DNA of 54,562 nucleotides from a virus. The notes under the pieces were generated by a model. It worked only from the letters and a program-made list of their open reading frames with translations. It was not told the DNA's origin and did no database searches. The stretch is taken from IMG/VR virus record IMGVR_UViG_3300042564_006016, positions 1 through 54,562 of that record; one strand, written 5' to 3'. Shown piece after piece: positions 6,863-14,386 of the stretch (its first letter is position 1; each line of letters starts with the position of its first letter). Both the position numbers and the translations under genes were made by a program.

Positions 6863-7057
6863 ATGACTTTTAACACCAACTTTGTTTATTATGTTCAACA
6901 CATAACAGCTCGAGATTCTAAAAAGTTCTGGGTAAGGCATATTGATAAAACTGATCTTAACCTTAGCACTGTTTTAGAATTTCCACTTTTTGAAACTGAA
7001 GAAGAAGCTCAAAAAGTAGCTGATTTTAACAATAAATTATATGGTTATTTAAACTAA
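6863..7057 (+). CDS. hypothetical protein
   Basis: 64 residues from the ATG at 6863 (MTFNTNFVYYVQ); an in-frame start at 6809 would overlap the preceding membrane protein. Contains FETEEEAQKVADFNN near the C-terminus, like small phage proteins that pair a beta strand with a helix. It is the last gene before the tRNA-like elements. Confidence 0.65.
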   Translation: MTFNTNFVYYVQHITARDSKKFWVRHIDKTDLNLSTVLEFPLFETEEEAQKVADFNNKLYGYLN

Positions 7058-7090
7058 CCAGCCGACCGTAAAAGTCGTTAAACTAATTAT

Positions 7091-7181
7091 GAGCTGGTGG
7101 CGGAAGTAGACGCTTAGGGGTTTAAATCTTGAAAAAGTACCTACCCGAAAATATTGCAAGTATCGAATCTTGCCCAGCTCA
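7091..7181 (+). tRNA. degenerate class II tRNA-like element (Leu-like)
   Basis: Acceptor GAGCTGG (7091-7097) pairs perfectly with CCAGCTC (7174-7180), with discriminator A7181 and then CCT rather than CCA. The D-arm GCG/CGC with GTAGACGC is typical of tRNA-Leu, and the T-stem GCAAG/CTTGC is perfect. Deviations: the T-loop has eight bases (TATCGAAT), the D-loop lacks one of the GG pair, and the 24-base variable region has no clear stem. With canonical spacing the anticodon is UUA (would read UAA), giving a 5-bp stem with three G-T pairs. Shifted by one base it is UAA (Leu), with a poorer stem. UAA is widely used as a stop here, so a working ochre suppressor is unlikely. It may be a decayed tRNA-Leu or a tRNA mimic. 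Confidence 0.55.
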
Positions 7182-7199
7182 CCTTTTACAGCTTGAAAT

Positions 7200-7315
7200 C
7201 TAAAATCTGGAGTGGTGAAATATAAACACAAGCAACTGGCGTACATGCTAGAACGGCACCGAGATCTAGAGTGGGTTCTTTGCAAGAGTGCAAGTCTCTT
7301 GCCTCCAGATTTTAG
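7200..7315 (+). ncRNA. tRNA-like structured RNA with 13-bp closing stem
   Basis: 7200-7212 pairs perfectly over 13 bp with 7303-7315 (core TCTGGAG/CTCCAGA). Inside are a tRNA-like D-arm GTG/CAC (7215-7217, 7227-7229), an AGCA/TGCT arm with an 11-base loop (7231-7249), a long variable-arm-like hairpin AGAAC/GTTCT (7250-7254, 7275-7279) with an inner CAC/GTG, and a T-arm-like stem GCAAGAG/CTCTTGC (7282-7288, 7296-7302) with loop TGCAAGT. The layout copies a class II tRNA, but the stems are too long and the anticodon arm is wrong for a tRNA. It ends 22 bases before the 7338 start, so it may act as a leader or be processed from it. Confidence 0.6.
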
Positions 7316-7337
7316 CTTTTAATGCTAAATTTTTATT

Positions 7338-8057
7338 ATGTCTTTATCAAACCCACAAACAAGTCAAAATCCTGCAACCAAAATTATTGATTGGAAAGGA
7401 AGCGAAGGTTACTTTAAATATTACAACAAAGAAATTAAAGAAGATATTAGGCTAGAGTCTCCACTTTATATTATAGTTTTAGACCAACTTTCTACAATTA
7501 CAGGTTACAGTGATGAAATGCAAAGCGGAATTTGGTCAAACGAAGTTAGACTAACAGCAAAAGAAGAGTTTTTTGTAAAAACTAAACAAGGCGTACAAGC
7601 AAAAGGGTTGTACCAAACAATCAAACCACAAATAGTACAAATGGGTGGCAAATATGCTAAATCCGTTTATGCAGTTTTAATTTCTGGAGATAAAGAAAAT
7701 ACAAAATTAGATTTAGTAAATTTTAAATTTTATGGAAGCTCTTTAAGCCCTTTTATTGAAGCAAAAATTGGTGATACTGGAGAAGTAATTTTATTAGAAC
7801 AAAACCCAGAAATTAAGAAAAAAGGTGCTACAAAATACTATGAACCTAAAATTACAAAACTTCAAAAAAGAGAAGATATTTTAGAAAAAGCAATTAACTT
7901 AGATAAGGAACTACAAGAATACTTACAAGCCTATTTTTCGAAAGAAATTGACGGAGGCGAAATTATTCAACAGTCAATCCCGCAACCTATAGCAAAAGCA
8001 AGCTCAGAAATGCCAGAAATTAACATGGACGAAATAACAGTGCAAATGCCTTTTTAG
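7338..8057 (+). CDS. probable phage single-stranded DNA-binding protein
   Basis: 239 residues. The length, a beta-rich first 150 residues with many aromatic and Lys residues (KGSEGYFKYYNKEIKEDI, GLYQTIKPQIVQMGGKYAKS), a charged C-terminal region and an end in DEITVQMPF resemble phage SSB-type proteins, whose acidic tail ends in a Phe. It directly precedes a PD-(D/E)XK exonuclease, the usual partner in phage recombination modules. The assignment rests on context and composition. The start MSLSNP is shared with the next gene. Confidence 0.55.
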   Translation: MSLSNPQTSQNPATKIIDWKGSEGYFKYYNKEIKEDIRLESPLYIIVLDQLSTITGYSDEMQSGIWSNEVRLTAKEEFFVKTKQGVQAKGLYQTIKPQIVQMGGKYAKSVYAVLISGDKENTKLDLVNFKFYGSSLSPFIEAKIGDTGEVILLEQNPEIKKKGATKYYEPKITKLQKREDILEKAINLDKELQEYLQAYFSKEIDGGEIIQQSIPQPIAKASSEMPEINMDEITVQMPF

Positions 8058-8058
8058 T

Positions 8059-8907
8059 ATGTCTTTGTCAAATCCCCTAACCCCTACAAATAATGTAGGG
8101 GGAATCAAGCTAATGGACTTTAGAGATTATAAATTTAGATGTCATTATTTGGGTGATTTAATTGGGAGTTATTTATCCAAAGAAGATAAACAAAACGAAA
8201 CTTATCTAAAGCTAAAATCTAAAGACAAATTAACAGATTTACAAACTACCACTTTAGCAGATTTTGAGGCTAAAATTGAAGCCAAAAACAATCCCATTTT
8301 AGAAATTACTCAAGGTTCAAAATCAGTTCTCCATAAGATTTGGAATTTTGAAACTTTACAAATCAAAAAAGTCCTAAAATCAAAAGCAGTAAGAAGAGGT
8401 AAAAACCAAGAAGACGAAAGTATTGATTTAGTCAACCAAGTTTTTAAAACAAATTTAGTTAAAAATACTGAAAGATTTGAAAATGATTATTTTACTGGTG
8501 AACCAGATTTAATTACTCAAAAATCTGTAATTGACATAAAAACTTGTGAATCTTGGGAAACTTTTTGGTCAAAAACTTCAGAGAAAGCACATACAGACTA
8601 TTTTTATCAAGTCTGGGCTTATATGCTATTAACAGGTAAAAACCAAGGCTTTGTGGCTTATACTCTGCCAAGCTATGATCAAGAGTTTATTAGTTATGCT
8701 CAGTCAAGCACAATTGATTTAGAAGAAGCTGAGCAGACTTTTTTTAACTTGAATTTTGATAGAATCCCAAAAAATAAAAGAATAAAAATCTTTAAATTAG
8801 AATCTCGAAAAATTGACACAGTAAAAGTTTATAAGTACCTAGACAAATGCCGAGAATATTTAGACAACCTTACAACTCAATTTCAGAACTTCCAGCCTTT
8901 AGCTTAA
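8059..8907 (+). CDS. PD-(D/E)XK phage exonuclease
   Basis: 282 residues. The nuclease motifs are visible in order: a helix with Glu (GKNQEDESIDL, about 115-123), TGEPDLI with Asp150, VIDIKTCES with Asp159 and Lys161, and a following helix YFYQVWAYMLLTG near 178-190. This matches Cas4/YqaJ/lambda-exonuclease-like nucleases that resect double-stranded ends for phage recombination. One base separates it from the SSB-like gene. The first 25 residues, including a MSLSNP start like that of the upstream gene, look like an added leader. Confidence 0.8.
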   Translation: MSLSNPLTPTNNVGGIKLMDFRDYKFRCHYLGDLIGSYLSKEDKQNETYLKLKSKDKLTDLQTTTLADFEAKIEAKNNPILEITQGSKSVLHKIWNFETLQIKKVLKSKAVRRGKNQEDESIDLVNQVFKTNLVKNTERFENDYFTGEPDLITQKSVIDIKTCESWETFWSKTSEKAHTDYFYQVWAYMLLTGKNQGFVAYTLPSYDQEFISYAQSSTIDLEEAEQTFFNLNFDRIPKNKRIKIFKLESRKIDTVKVYKYLDKCREYLDNLTTQFQNFQPLA

Positions 8908-8908
8908 T

Positions 8909-9103
8909 ATGCACCCACAAACCACCGAAAAAGCTCTAAATCTTCAAAAAAAGATCCTAGCTTTCAAATACTCATCAGAAAATACAGGCAAATTCCAAAA
9001 GCTAATCAATGAACAAGCCAAATACATTGACGGTCAAGAAGTTGACGATCAGGTAGAGATTTGGAATCAAATAGTTGAATTTAACAAAAGTAATTTATTC
9101 TAG
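8909..9103 (+). CDS. hypothetical helical protein
   Basis: 64 residues, one base after the exonuclease stop. Helical and charged (EKALNLQKKILAFKYSSENT). May be a small cofactor of the recombination pair by position only. Ends in TAGTATG before the next gene. Confidence 0.6.
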   Translation: MHPQTTEKALNLQKKILAFKYSSENTGKFQKLINEQAKYIDGQEVDDQVEIWNQIVEFNKSNLF

Positions 9104-9104
9104 T

Positions 9105-9290
9105 ATGCTCCAACAAATCCTCCACCCCATCGGCTACCTTAAATGGCTTAAAGCTAGAAGTCTTAAATCTTTTAGTAAAAATAAAAGAGTAAATACTTTT
9201 CTAAACAAGCAAAAAGAACTTTCCAAAAGCTTACCACCAATAAATCCTAATACTGATATAAACAAACTTTATAATAATCGTAATATATAA
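9105..9290 (+). CDS. hypothetical basic protein
   Basis: 61 residues from the ATG at 9105, one base after the preceding stop; the in-frame ATG at 9075 lies inside the previous gene. Strongly Lys/Arg-rich (YLKWLKARSLKSFSKNKR). No recognised fold. Confidence 0.6.
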   Translation: MLQQILHPIGYLKWLKARSLKSFSKNKRVNTFLNKQKELSKSLPPINPNTDINKLYNNRNI

Positions 9291-9291
9291 T

Positions 9292-9426
9292 ATGCTAGAA
9301 CTAGTCTACAAAACAGAAAAAAAAGTTGGTGACGGAACTACAGACAATGTCTTTAGAGTAGTTTATCAATTCTGGAAGCGTGAAGGTGATCAATTTATTT
9401 TGATTTGCGAATACGATACTTTTTAA
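9292..9426 (+). CDS. hypothetical 44-residue protein
   Basis: Starts one base after the previous stop (TAATATG). Beta-type composition (MLELVYKTEKKVGDGTTDN). Function unknown; spacing supports expression. Confidence 0.55.
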   Translation: MLELVYKTEKKVGDGTTDNVFRVVYQFWKREGDQFILICEYDTF

Positions 9427-9445
9427 AAAAACTATAATTTAAAAT

Positions 9446-9604
9446 ATGACCGAAAAACCAGACTCTAATCAATTAAATACAGAGGAGCTATTAGCGACTA
9501 TTTGTAGTATTACAAACGCAAGCTTACAAGAATTATACCCTGAAGAGTGGCAAGATTTAATCAAGCAATTATCTGAAGAATTTACAATCACTAAAAAATC
9601 TTAA
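9446..9604 (+). CDS. hypothetical acidic protein
   Basis: 52 residues, acidic and helical (NTEELLATICSITNASLQEL). Start in AAAATATGAC context. Unknown function. Confidence 0.55.
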   Translation: MTEKPDSNQLNTEELLATICSITNASLQELYPEEWQDLIKQLSEEFTITKKS

Positions 9605-9610
9605 ATAAGT

Positions 9611-9871
9611 ATGAAATACATCAACTACACCGCCTTTTTTGAACACTTTAATTACAAACTCTGGACTAAAGCAATCAAAGGTCTCCAGTACATCAAAGTA
9701 CGCCATGAAAGATATTACTTAGTATCTGAAGTTATGAATAATCTAAAAAAAGCTTATTCTGATGACGTAAACAAATTTGATCTACAGTTACAAAAGAAAG
9801 CAAATGAAATAGCTAAAAAGCTTGATCAAATAGGCGTTGGCATAGATATATTTGACAATACTAAAAAGTAG
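9611..9871 (+). CDS. hypothetical protein
   Basis: 86 residues, basic N-terminal half (YKLWTKAIKGLQYIKVRHER) and a helical C-terminus. It follows the previous stop by six bases. No family recognised. Confidence 0.65.
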   Translation: MKYINYTAFFEHFNYKLWTKAIKGLQYIKVRHERYYLVSEVMNNLKKAYSDDVNKFDLQLQKKANEIAKKLDQIGVGIDIFDNTKK

Positions 9872-9924
9872 TGGTTTAATTAATGTATCAGTTAATTCTG
9901 ATAAATATTTTAACAAAAACAAAT

Positions 9925-10032
9925 ATGTTCTCATACACAGACGATTACTTAGATGTAATCCTACCAAACACAGTCGAAGCAGACGACTTAAACAATCTAG
10001 CAAAACAAGATTTTGAAAATCAAAATAATTAA
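9925..10032 (+). CDS. hypothetical 35-residue acidic protein
   Basis: Very acidic product (MFSYTDDYLDVILPNTVEAD). Such small acidic phage proteins often inhibit host factors, but there is no direct evidence here. It ends five bases before the next ATG. Confidence 0.5.
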   Translation: MFSYTDDYLDVILPNTVEADDLNNLAKQDFENQNN

Positions 10033-10037
10033 TATTT

Positions 10038-10664
10038 ATGTCTAAAATTAAATCAATTAAACTTAAAACCAATTTTTGGTTTTATAAAAAAGGTAAAGTT
10101 TTTACTTTTGCTGAATTTCAAGAAGCTTTAGATAGTTATTGTAGCAACGCTCCAGAACCTATGCAAGTTGATCAAGAGTCAACAGAAAGCTACTTGCTAG
10201 AAAGCCCAGAGGATTTTGAAATCGAACACGAAAAACCCCAAATCCTAAAGCGACCTGATGGAAGTGTAATTAGTGGGCTGGAGGAAGGGCAAGAGATTTT
10301 ACTTATTGCTGATCTGTATTCCAACAAAAAAATTGACGAAGTAAAGTTCGAAGAAATGTTTATCCAGGATTTACATAAAGGTCTAATCTTCCTACCAGAA
10401 GACCCCGACCTAGCCGAAAAGAAAGCCAAAATGCTTTCAAAACAGCTTGAAATTCAGTATGAGATTGATAGGTTGAATGCAGTTGAACACCCTAGCATAG
10501 AGAAAGAATGGCACATTGGATATTTTCAAAATAACGATAAAATTTACAAACATAATCTTTATGGTAGTAGCAAAGATACTTTTATGTCTGAGCTAACAGC
10601 CGAAACAATATTGGCAAAATACAGCCAAGATGAACTCAAACAATACTCAGATATTATAATTTAA
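10038..10664 (+). CDS. hypothetical protein, 208 residues
   Basis: Begins MSKIKSIKLK, whose first 24 bases are identical to the start of the ribbon-helix-helix gene at 53521. After this basic leader the protein is acidic, with a VISGLEEGQEILLIADLYSN segment and a predicted helical centre (EKKAKMLSKQLEIQYEIDRL). I recognise no family. It lies just upstream of the exported lysozyme-like gene. Confidence 0.7.
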   Translation: MSKIKSIKLKTNFWFYKKGKVFTFAEFQEALDSYCSNAPEPMQVDQESTESYLLESPEDFEIEHEKPQILKRPDGSVISGLEEGQEILLIADLYSNKKIDEVKFEEMFIQDLHKGLIFLPEDPDLAEKKAKMLSKQLEIQYEIDRLNAVEHPSIEKEWHIGYFQNNDKIYKHNLYGSSKDTFMSELTAETILAKYSQDELKQYSDIII

Positions 10665-10700
10665 ACAAACTAAAAACATCGAAAAAATAATTTAAAATTT

Positions 10701-11603
10701 ATGTCTAAAATTCACTTAAACAAAAACACAACTATAATAATCTGTATCGTAGGAGCAATCGCAATGCTTGCCTTTGCAAATTACTCAGAACAAACAAAAC
10801 AAACCCAAAACAAGTTAGCTATTAAAGCCGAAGCAAATTTTGAAGATCTTAGATCAGAAAAGCAAAAAGAGCTTGACGATTTGAAAAAGCAAGATGAGAT
10901 AAACAAACTCAAAAAAGAAAGTAAGGAAACTGAAATCAAAAATCTTGAAATCCAATTTAAAATTGATGAGCTAGAGACTGGTTTAAAAGATAACCAACCA
11001 GTTCAAGCAGTAGAAACTAAGAAAGAGCTGGTTGTAGAACCTGTTAAGGACGACAAAACAGAGTCGCCTAAGGAAGAGCCAAAACCTGTTGTAGAAAGGT
11101 CAAAATACCTAGACAAATGGTTCAATAATAAAACAGGTCAAACCCACTGGGATATTTGTAACTCCAAAGAAGTTGGTAAGAAATTTATCGAAGCCTTTGC
11201 AGAATTTGGAGCAGATGCACAAGTTATAGCTTGCGTAACTCTTAATCATGAAAACGGCGTTGTAGGTGGTGATTATATCACTAATGCAGTTAGCCCTTGT
11301 TGGTCAACTAATGCTAAACAAGCTCAAGCTAGACAGTGTGATTATGCAAGCGATAATTCCGCTGGCGTGGACGCAGGTTTGTTTATGATAAATACATTTT
11401 ACCAAGCAAATCGGATCACAAAATTAGGAGGGGAAGCTTGCACTTTTGCAGACTCTAAAAATCCTAAAGACCCTTGTAATGTAAAGAAAATTACTTGGCT
11501 ACATAACATTGATAATCAGATCAGTATTATCAAAGACATCTACCGAGAGCAAGGATTTCAACCTTGGGTAGCATACCTTAAACATGTAAAACCTTATTTA
11601 TAA
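10701..11603 (+). CDS. membrane-anchored lysozyme/transglycosylase-like protein
   Basis: 300 residues. An N-terminal membrane segment (about 10-27) is followed by a charged coiled coil to about 95, a Lys/Glu/Pro linker to about 133, and a C-terminal domain. That domain has a lysozyme-like Glu in TLNHENG (Glu184), DAGLFMIN at 224-231 (like the SxGLxQIN motif of SLT transglycosylases) and a final QPWVAY. Six Cys lie in the domain, suggesting disulfides outside the cytoplasm. It probably cleaves peptidoglycan, at infection or release. It sits in the replication operon, away from the other lysis genes at 42482, so an early or virion-entry role is possible. Confidence 0.7.
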   Translation: MSKIHLNKNTTIIICIVGAIAMLAFANYSEQTKQTQNKLAIKAEANFEDLRSEKQKELDDLKKQDEINKLKKESKETEIKNLEIQFKIDELETGLKDNQPVQAVETKKELVVEPVKDDKTESPKEEPKPVVERSKYLDKWFNNKTGQTHWDICNSKEVGKKFIEAFAEFGADAQVIACVTLNHENGVVGGDYITNAVSPCWSTNAKQAQARQCDYASDNSAGVDAGLFMINTFYQANRITKLGGEACTFADSKNPKDPCNVKKITWLHNIDNQISIIKDIYREQGFQPWVAYLKHVKPYL

Positions 11604-11604
11604 T

Positions 11605-11919
11605 ATGCCCAACTACAACACCCTAGCACCCGCAACAATACAAGCAAGAATTAAAACCCCTTGCCCTTGCAAATATTGCACAACCCCACATTATTCTATT
11701 TATAATTTTAAATTAGTAATTGAAAAGTCTGATGACCACTACGAAGGCAGACAAAATTCTCCAGATTATCCGCACAGTTTTTGGAGAGCTAGATATGTTT
11801 TTGACGGCTCTTTTTCCCTGCCAGAAAAGCCTATGTGGTTTGATGACAGAGATTTAGAAAAAGCTATAATTGGAGCAAAAGAAGAGTTAGAAAGATTTAT
11901 TGAAAATTGTAATAAATAA
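11605..11919 (+). CDS. hypothetical protein with N-terminal CPCxxC motif
   Basis: 104 residues starting one base after the previous stop. CPCKYCTTPH at about 20-29 could bind zinc, though there is no second Cys pair. The rest is mixed, with a Trp/Arg-rich centre and a helical C-terminus (LEKAIIGAKEELERFIEN). Unknown function. Confidence 0.65.
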   Translation: MPNYNTLAPATIQARIKTPCPCKYCTTPHYSIYNFKLVIEKSDDHYEGRQNSPDYPHSFWRARYVFDGSFSLPEKPMWFDDRDLEKAIIGAKEELERFIENCNK

Positions 11920-11922
11920 CCT

Positions 11923-12201
11923 ATGCTTAACAACCACAAAGAAACTGGAAGGGAAATTTGCTTTAAAATCAATAAAGTAACTTATTACAATCAGAGATTA
12001 ACTTATGTTGGTTACATCGACAATGTATATTGGTTTGATTTTCAATTTATTCCAAGTTGGTTTGGAATGTCGGGACATATTCCCATGCATAAAAGCTTTG
12101 GATTCCGAGAATGGGAATTTAGCTTATGTTTTGTTTGGGATCGGCTTTGTGTAATTATTGAAGAAGAAATTTTAAATAAGATGTTGATCGATATGACTTA
12201 G
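11923..12201 (+). CDS. hypothetical aromatic-rich protein
   Basis: 92 residues rich in Trp, Phe and Tyr (VYWFDFQFIPSWFGMSGHIP). Last clear gene of the left plus-strand block. No family recognised. Confidence 0.65.
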   Translation: MLNNHKETGREICFKINKVTYYNQRLTYVGYIDNVYWFDFQFIPSWFGMSGHIPMHKSFGFREWEFSLCFVWDRLCVIIEEEILNKMLIDMT

Positions 12202-12305
12202 AAGAGTTACTTGAACATTTAGATTTTGCGAAAGATTGAGGTAGTGACCAGCACACGCCACATAAGCAAATAGCTATACTAGTTGGTACGACACCACTAT
12301 TATTG

Positions 12306-12353
12306 CAAGCAATAGAAACACAAAATAAAATGTTAATTTTAGATTATTGCTTG
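12306..12353. terminator. inverted repeat between convergent genes
   Basis: CAAGCAAT (12306-12313) pairs with ATTGCTTG (12346-12353), followed on the plus strand by TCTTTTGTATTT. It lies between the plus-strand block ending at 12201 and the minus-strand spike gene ending at 12405. The 32-base loop is long for an intrinsic terminator. The rest of 12202-12404 holds no other clear element. Confidence 0.35.
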
Positions 12354-12404
12354 TCTTTTGTATTTAATTTGGTGTTTTTGGTGGTGATATTGGTTAAGAG
12401 GTAA
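12330..12404 (+). CDS. possible 24-residue membrane microprotein
   Basis: ATG at 12330, TAA at 12402-12404, directly abutting the spike stop. The product is almost entirely hydrophobic with a basic end (FNLVFLVVILVKR). It may be a chance frame within the terminator region. Confidence 0.25.
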   Translation: MLILDYCLSFVFNLVFLVVILVKR

Positions 12405-14354
12405 TTAAACGATTTTTAAAATTCCTCCATCATTCCAGACATCACCAGCGGATAAACCAGTAGATGAAGTTGGGAGATTAAAAAACTTGATCCTGTTTGT
12501 GCTGATTTGCATTCTTAGATTTCCATTGATGTACCACTCTTGGTTGCCAGTGCCAGCATTGACATACTGAGTAGGTACATTACCCTTATTATTGACTACT
12601 CTCATGATCCCGAATTCTCCATCGATCCCAGCAAATCCAGATTGTACGGCTTGACCAGCCCCAGAGTTAGTCTGTAGAGGGGTATTGGTGTTGATGTAGT
12701 TCCCTGAATACTCAATATATTTCGAGTTGAGCAGGTATCTACCAGTTGCTGGAGAGTCAAAAACTGAGTTATAGACTATCTGATTGCTGTTATCACTAGC
12801 ATGAGCTTCACGAATTGCATATCTGGCTTTAGCAGATCCGTTATTTGTAATAATTGTATTATAGGCTATTGTATTGTTTTGGCTTCCAGTTCCGTCATTT
12901 CCACCTTCAATCTGAATTTCATCGTATCCATTATTTAAACTTGCGGAATTATTCTGGAGATAATTTCCTTCAATTTTATTTAACCTAGATTGATATAAAT
13001 AAATACCAGAAAAACCATTATTACGAATAATATTATTTTGTACTATTTGTTGATCTTGCTGGTAAAGGCTAATTCCATAGTGAGAATTTTCATAAATTTG
13101 GTTAGAATTAATAATACACCCTTGGGTTAAATAAGTACTACCAATAACTGAAATACCTACAGAAATCCCATACTGAGAATTATTTCGTGCAATATTATGA
13201 GAGATTACACATTGTTTTGATCCAGTTCCACTAATTTCTCCAGGTGCGAGGTAAAAACCGTGTCTAGTATTACTATAGGCTATATTATTTGTAACTACCG
13301 TTGCTCTACATTGTTCAATTTCGTAACCATGATAACCATTACTATAACTAGTAGAATTAGTTACCACACAATCATCACAATCATAAATCTGGGTTCCAAC
13401 TCCACTAAAATTAAATGTAGTTACATCATCGACTACACAATTTAAAGAATCAGACAAATACAAACCATAATTAGTAGATCCAGTTTGACCTGTTTTGTTT
13501 CCGTCCAATGCGATATTCTCAATTTTTACATTTGTTTTATTTTCAATTCGCAACAGATTACCATCAAGATTCGTAGCGTTTTTAACTTTAATTGTAGATG
13601 CCCCATCACCTTTAATAATTGTGTTAGAATAAACATTTAAACCAGTGTTAGGATTAGCAATATAAATTCCTTTTGGAAAATACACTGTTCCGCCACCAGC
13701 AGTATTACAAGCATTTAAAGCTGATTGGATTGCTGTTGTATCGTCTGTTGAATTATTGCCAACTGCTCCATAATCTTTGACATTGAATTCTAAACTTTGA
13801 CTGTTGTTAACAAATTCAACCCAAGCTCCATTTATTCTCTCAAAATACTTACTTGAGCTTGTATTGTAATAAGAATCACCTTGGACTGCTGTACTTGGTG
13901 CAGTTGAGAAACTACCCAAATTCCTACGATTATTTACACCAGCCGTTCCTGGAGTTGTATTGCCTACAATATCTTGACCTATTTTGAAAACAAATTGCCA
14001 GCTTTCTATTTCTCCAGTAGTTAATAAAAATTCTAATTCTAAAGCGTAAGTAGTGTTTAAGCTGAGTGCAGATGTTTGAGTCGGAACTAAATCAATTGTA
14101 TATTGAGAATTAATAAAACTAGATGGTAAAGTAATTGATAAACTAGATGTTGAGGGGAAAGCAGGGAGGTCGTTTGCTATAGCAGTTAAATTATTTTTAA
14201 AGCTTCCTGGCTTACAAGAAAAGGTTAGAACAGCGTTTTGATATAAACTTGTTAAACCGCATAAAATAAGTTCAAAAGTATCTCCTGGACTAACGGCAAT
14301 AGTAGATAAGGATTGTGGTGATTGATTCTTGTATAATCGAGCTTGAAAAGGCAT
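12405..14354 (-). CDS. tail spike with pectate-lyase-type beta-helix
   Basis: 649 residues. The first 135 or so form a beta-rich adaptor domain (PGDTFELILCGLTSLYQNAV). The segment FNVKDYGAVGNNSTDDTTAIQ at about 190-210 and the following GGTVYFPKGIY are hallmarks of the pectate lyase 3 / phage-spike beta-helix family. Long runs of short strands (NNIIRNNGFSGIYLYQSRLN) then build the right-handed helix. It probably binds and may cleave a host surface polysaccharide. It is the last gene of the minus-strand TerL-portal operon, not with the other tail genes, and so is expressed with packaging genes. Confidence 0.88.
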   Translation of the reverse strand: MPFQARLYKNQSPQSLSTIAVSPGDTFELILCGLTSLYQNAVLTFSCKPGSFKNNLTAIANDLPAFPSTSSLSITLPSSFINSQYTIDLVPTQTSALSLNTTYALELEFLLTTGEIESWQFVFKIGQDIVGNTTPGTAGVNNRRNLGSFSTAPSTAVQGDSYYNTSSSKYFERINGAWVEFVNNSQSLEFNVKDYGAVGNNSTDDTTAIQSALNACNTAGGGTVYFPKGIYIANPNTGLNVYSNTIIKGDGASTIKVKNATNLDGNLLRIENKTNVKIENIALDGNKTGQTGSTNYGLYLSDSLNCVVDDVTTFNFSGVGTQIYDCDDCVVTNSTSYSNGYHGYEIEQCRATVVTNNIAYSNTRHGFYLAPGEISGTGSKQCVISHNIARNNSQYGISVGISVIGSTYLTQGCIINSNQIYENSHYGISLYQQDQQIVQNNIIRNNGFSGIYLYQSRLNKIEGNYLQNNSASLNNGYDEIQIEGGNDGTGSQNNTIAYNTIITNNGSAKARYAIREAHASDNSNQIVYNSVFDSPATGRYLLNSKYIEYSGNYINTNTPLQTNSGAGQAVQSGFAGIDGEFGIMRVVNNKGNVPTQYVNAGTGNQEWYINGNLRMQISTNRIKFFNLPTSSTGLSAGDVWNDGGILKIV

Positions 14355-14386
14355 TGATTAAATCAAAATATCAAAATGGGGTTGTG

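Noticed and set aside
7091-7181. Functional UAA suppressor tRNA or altered genetic code
   Set aside because: UAA ends many tightly packed genes; UGA also acts as a stop (for example in ATGA overlaps), and Trp is encoded by TGG throughout.
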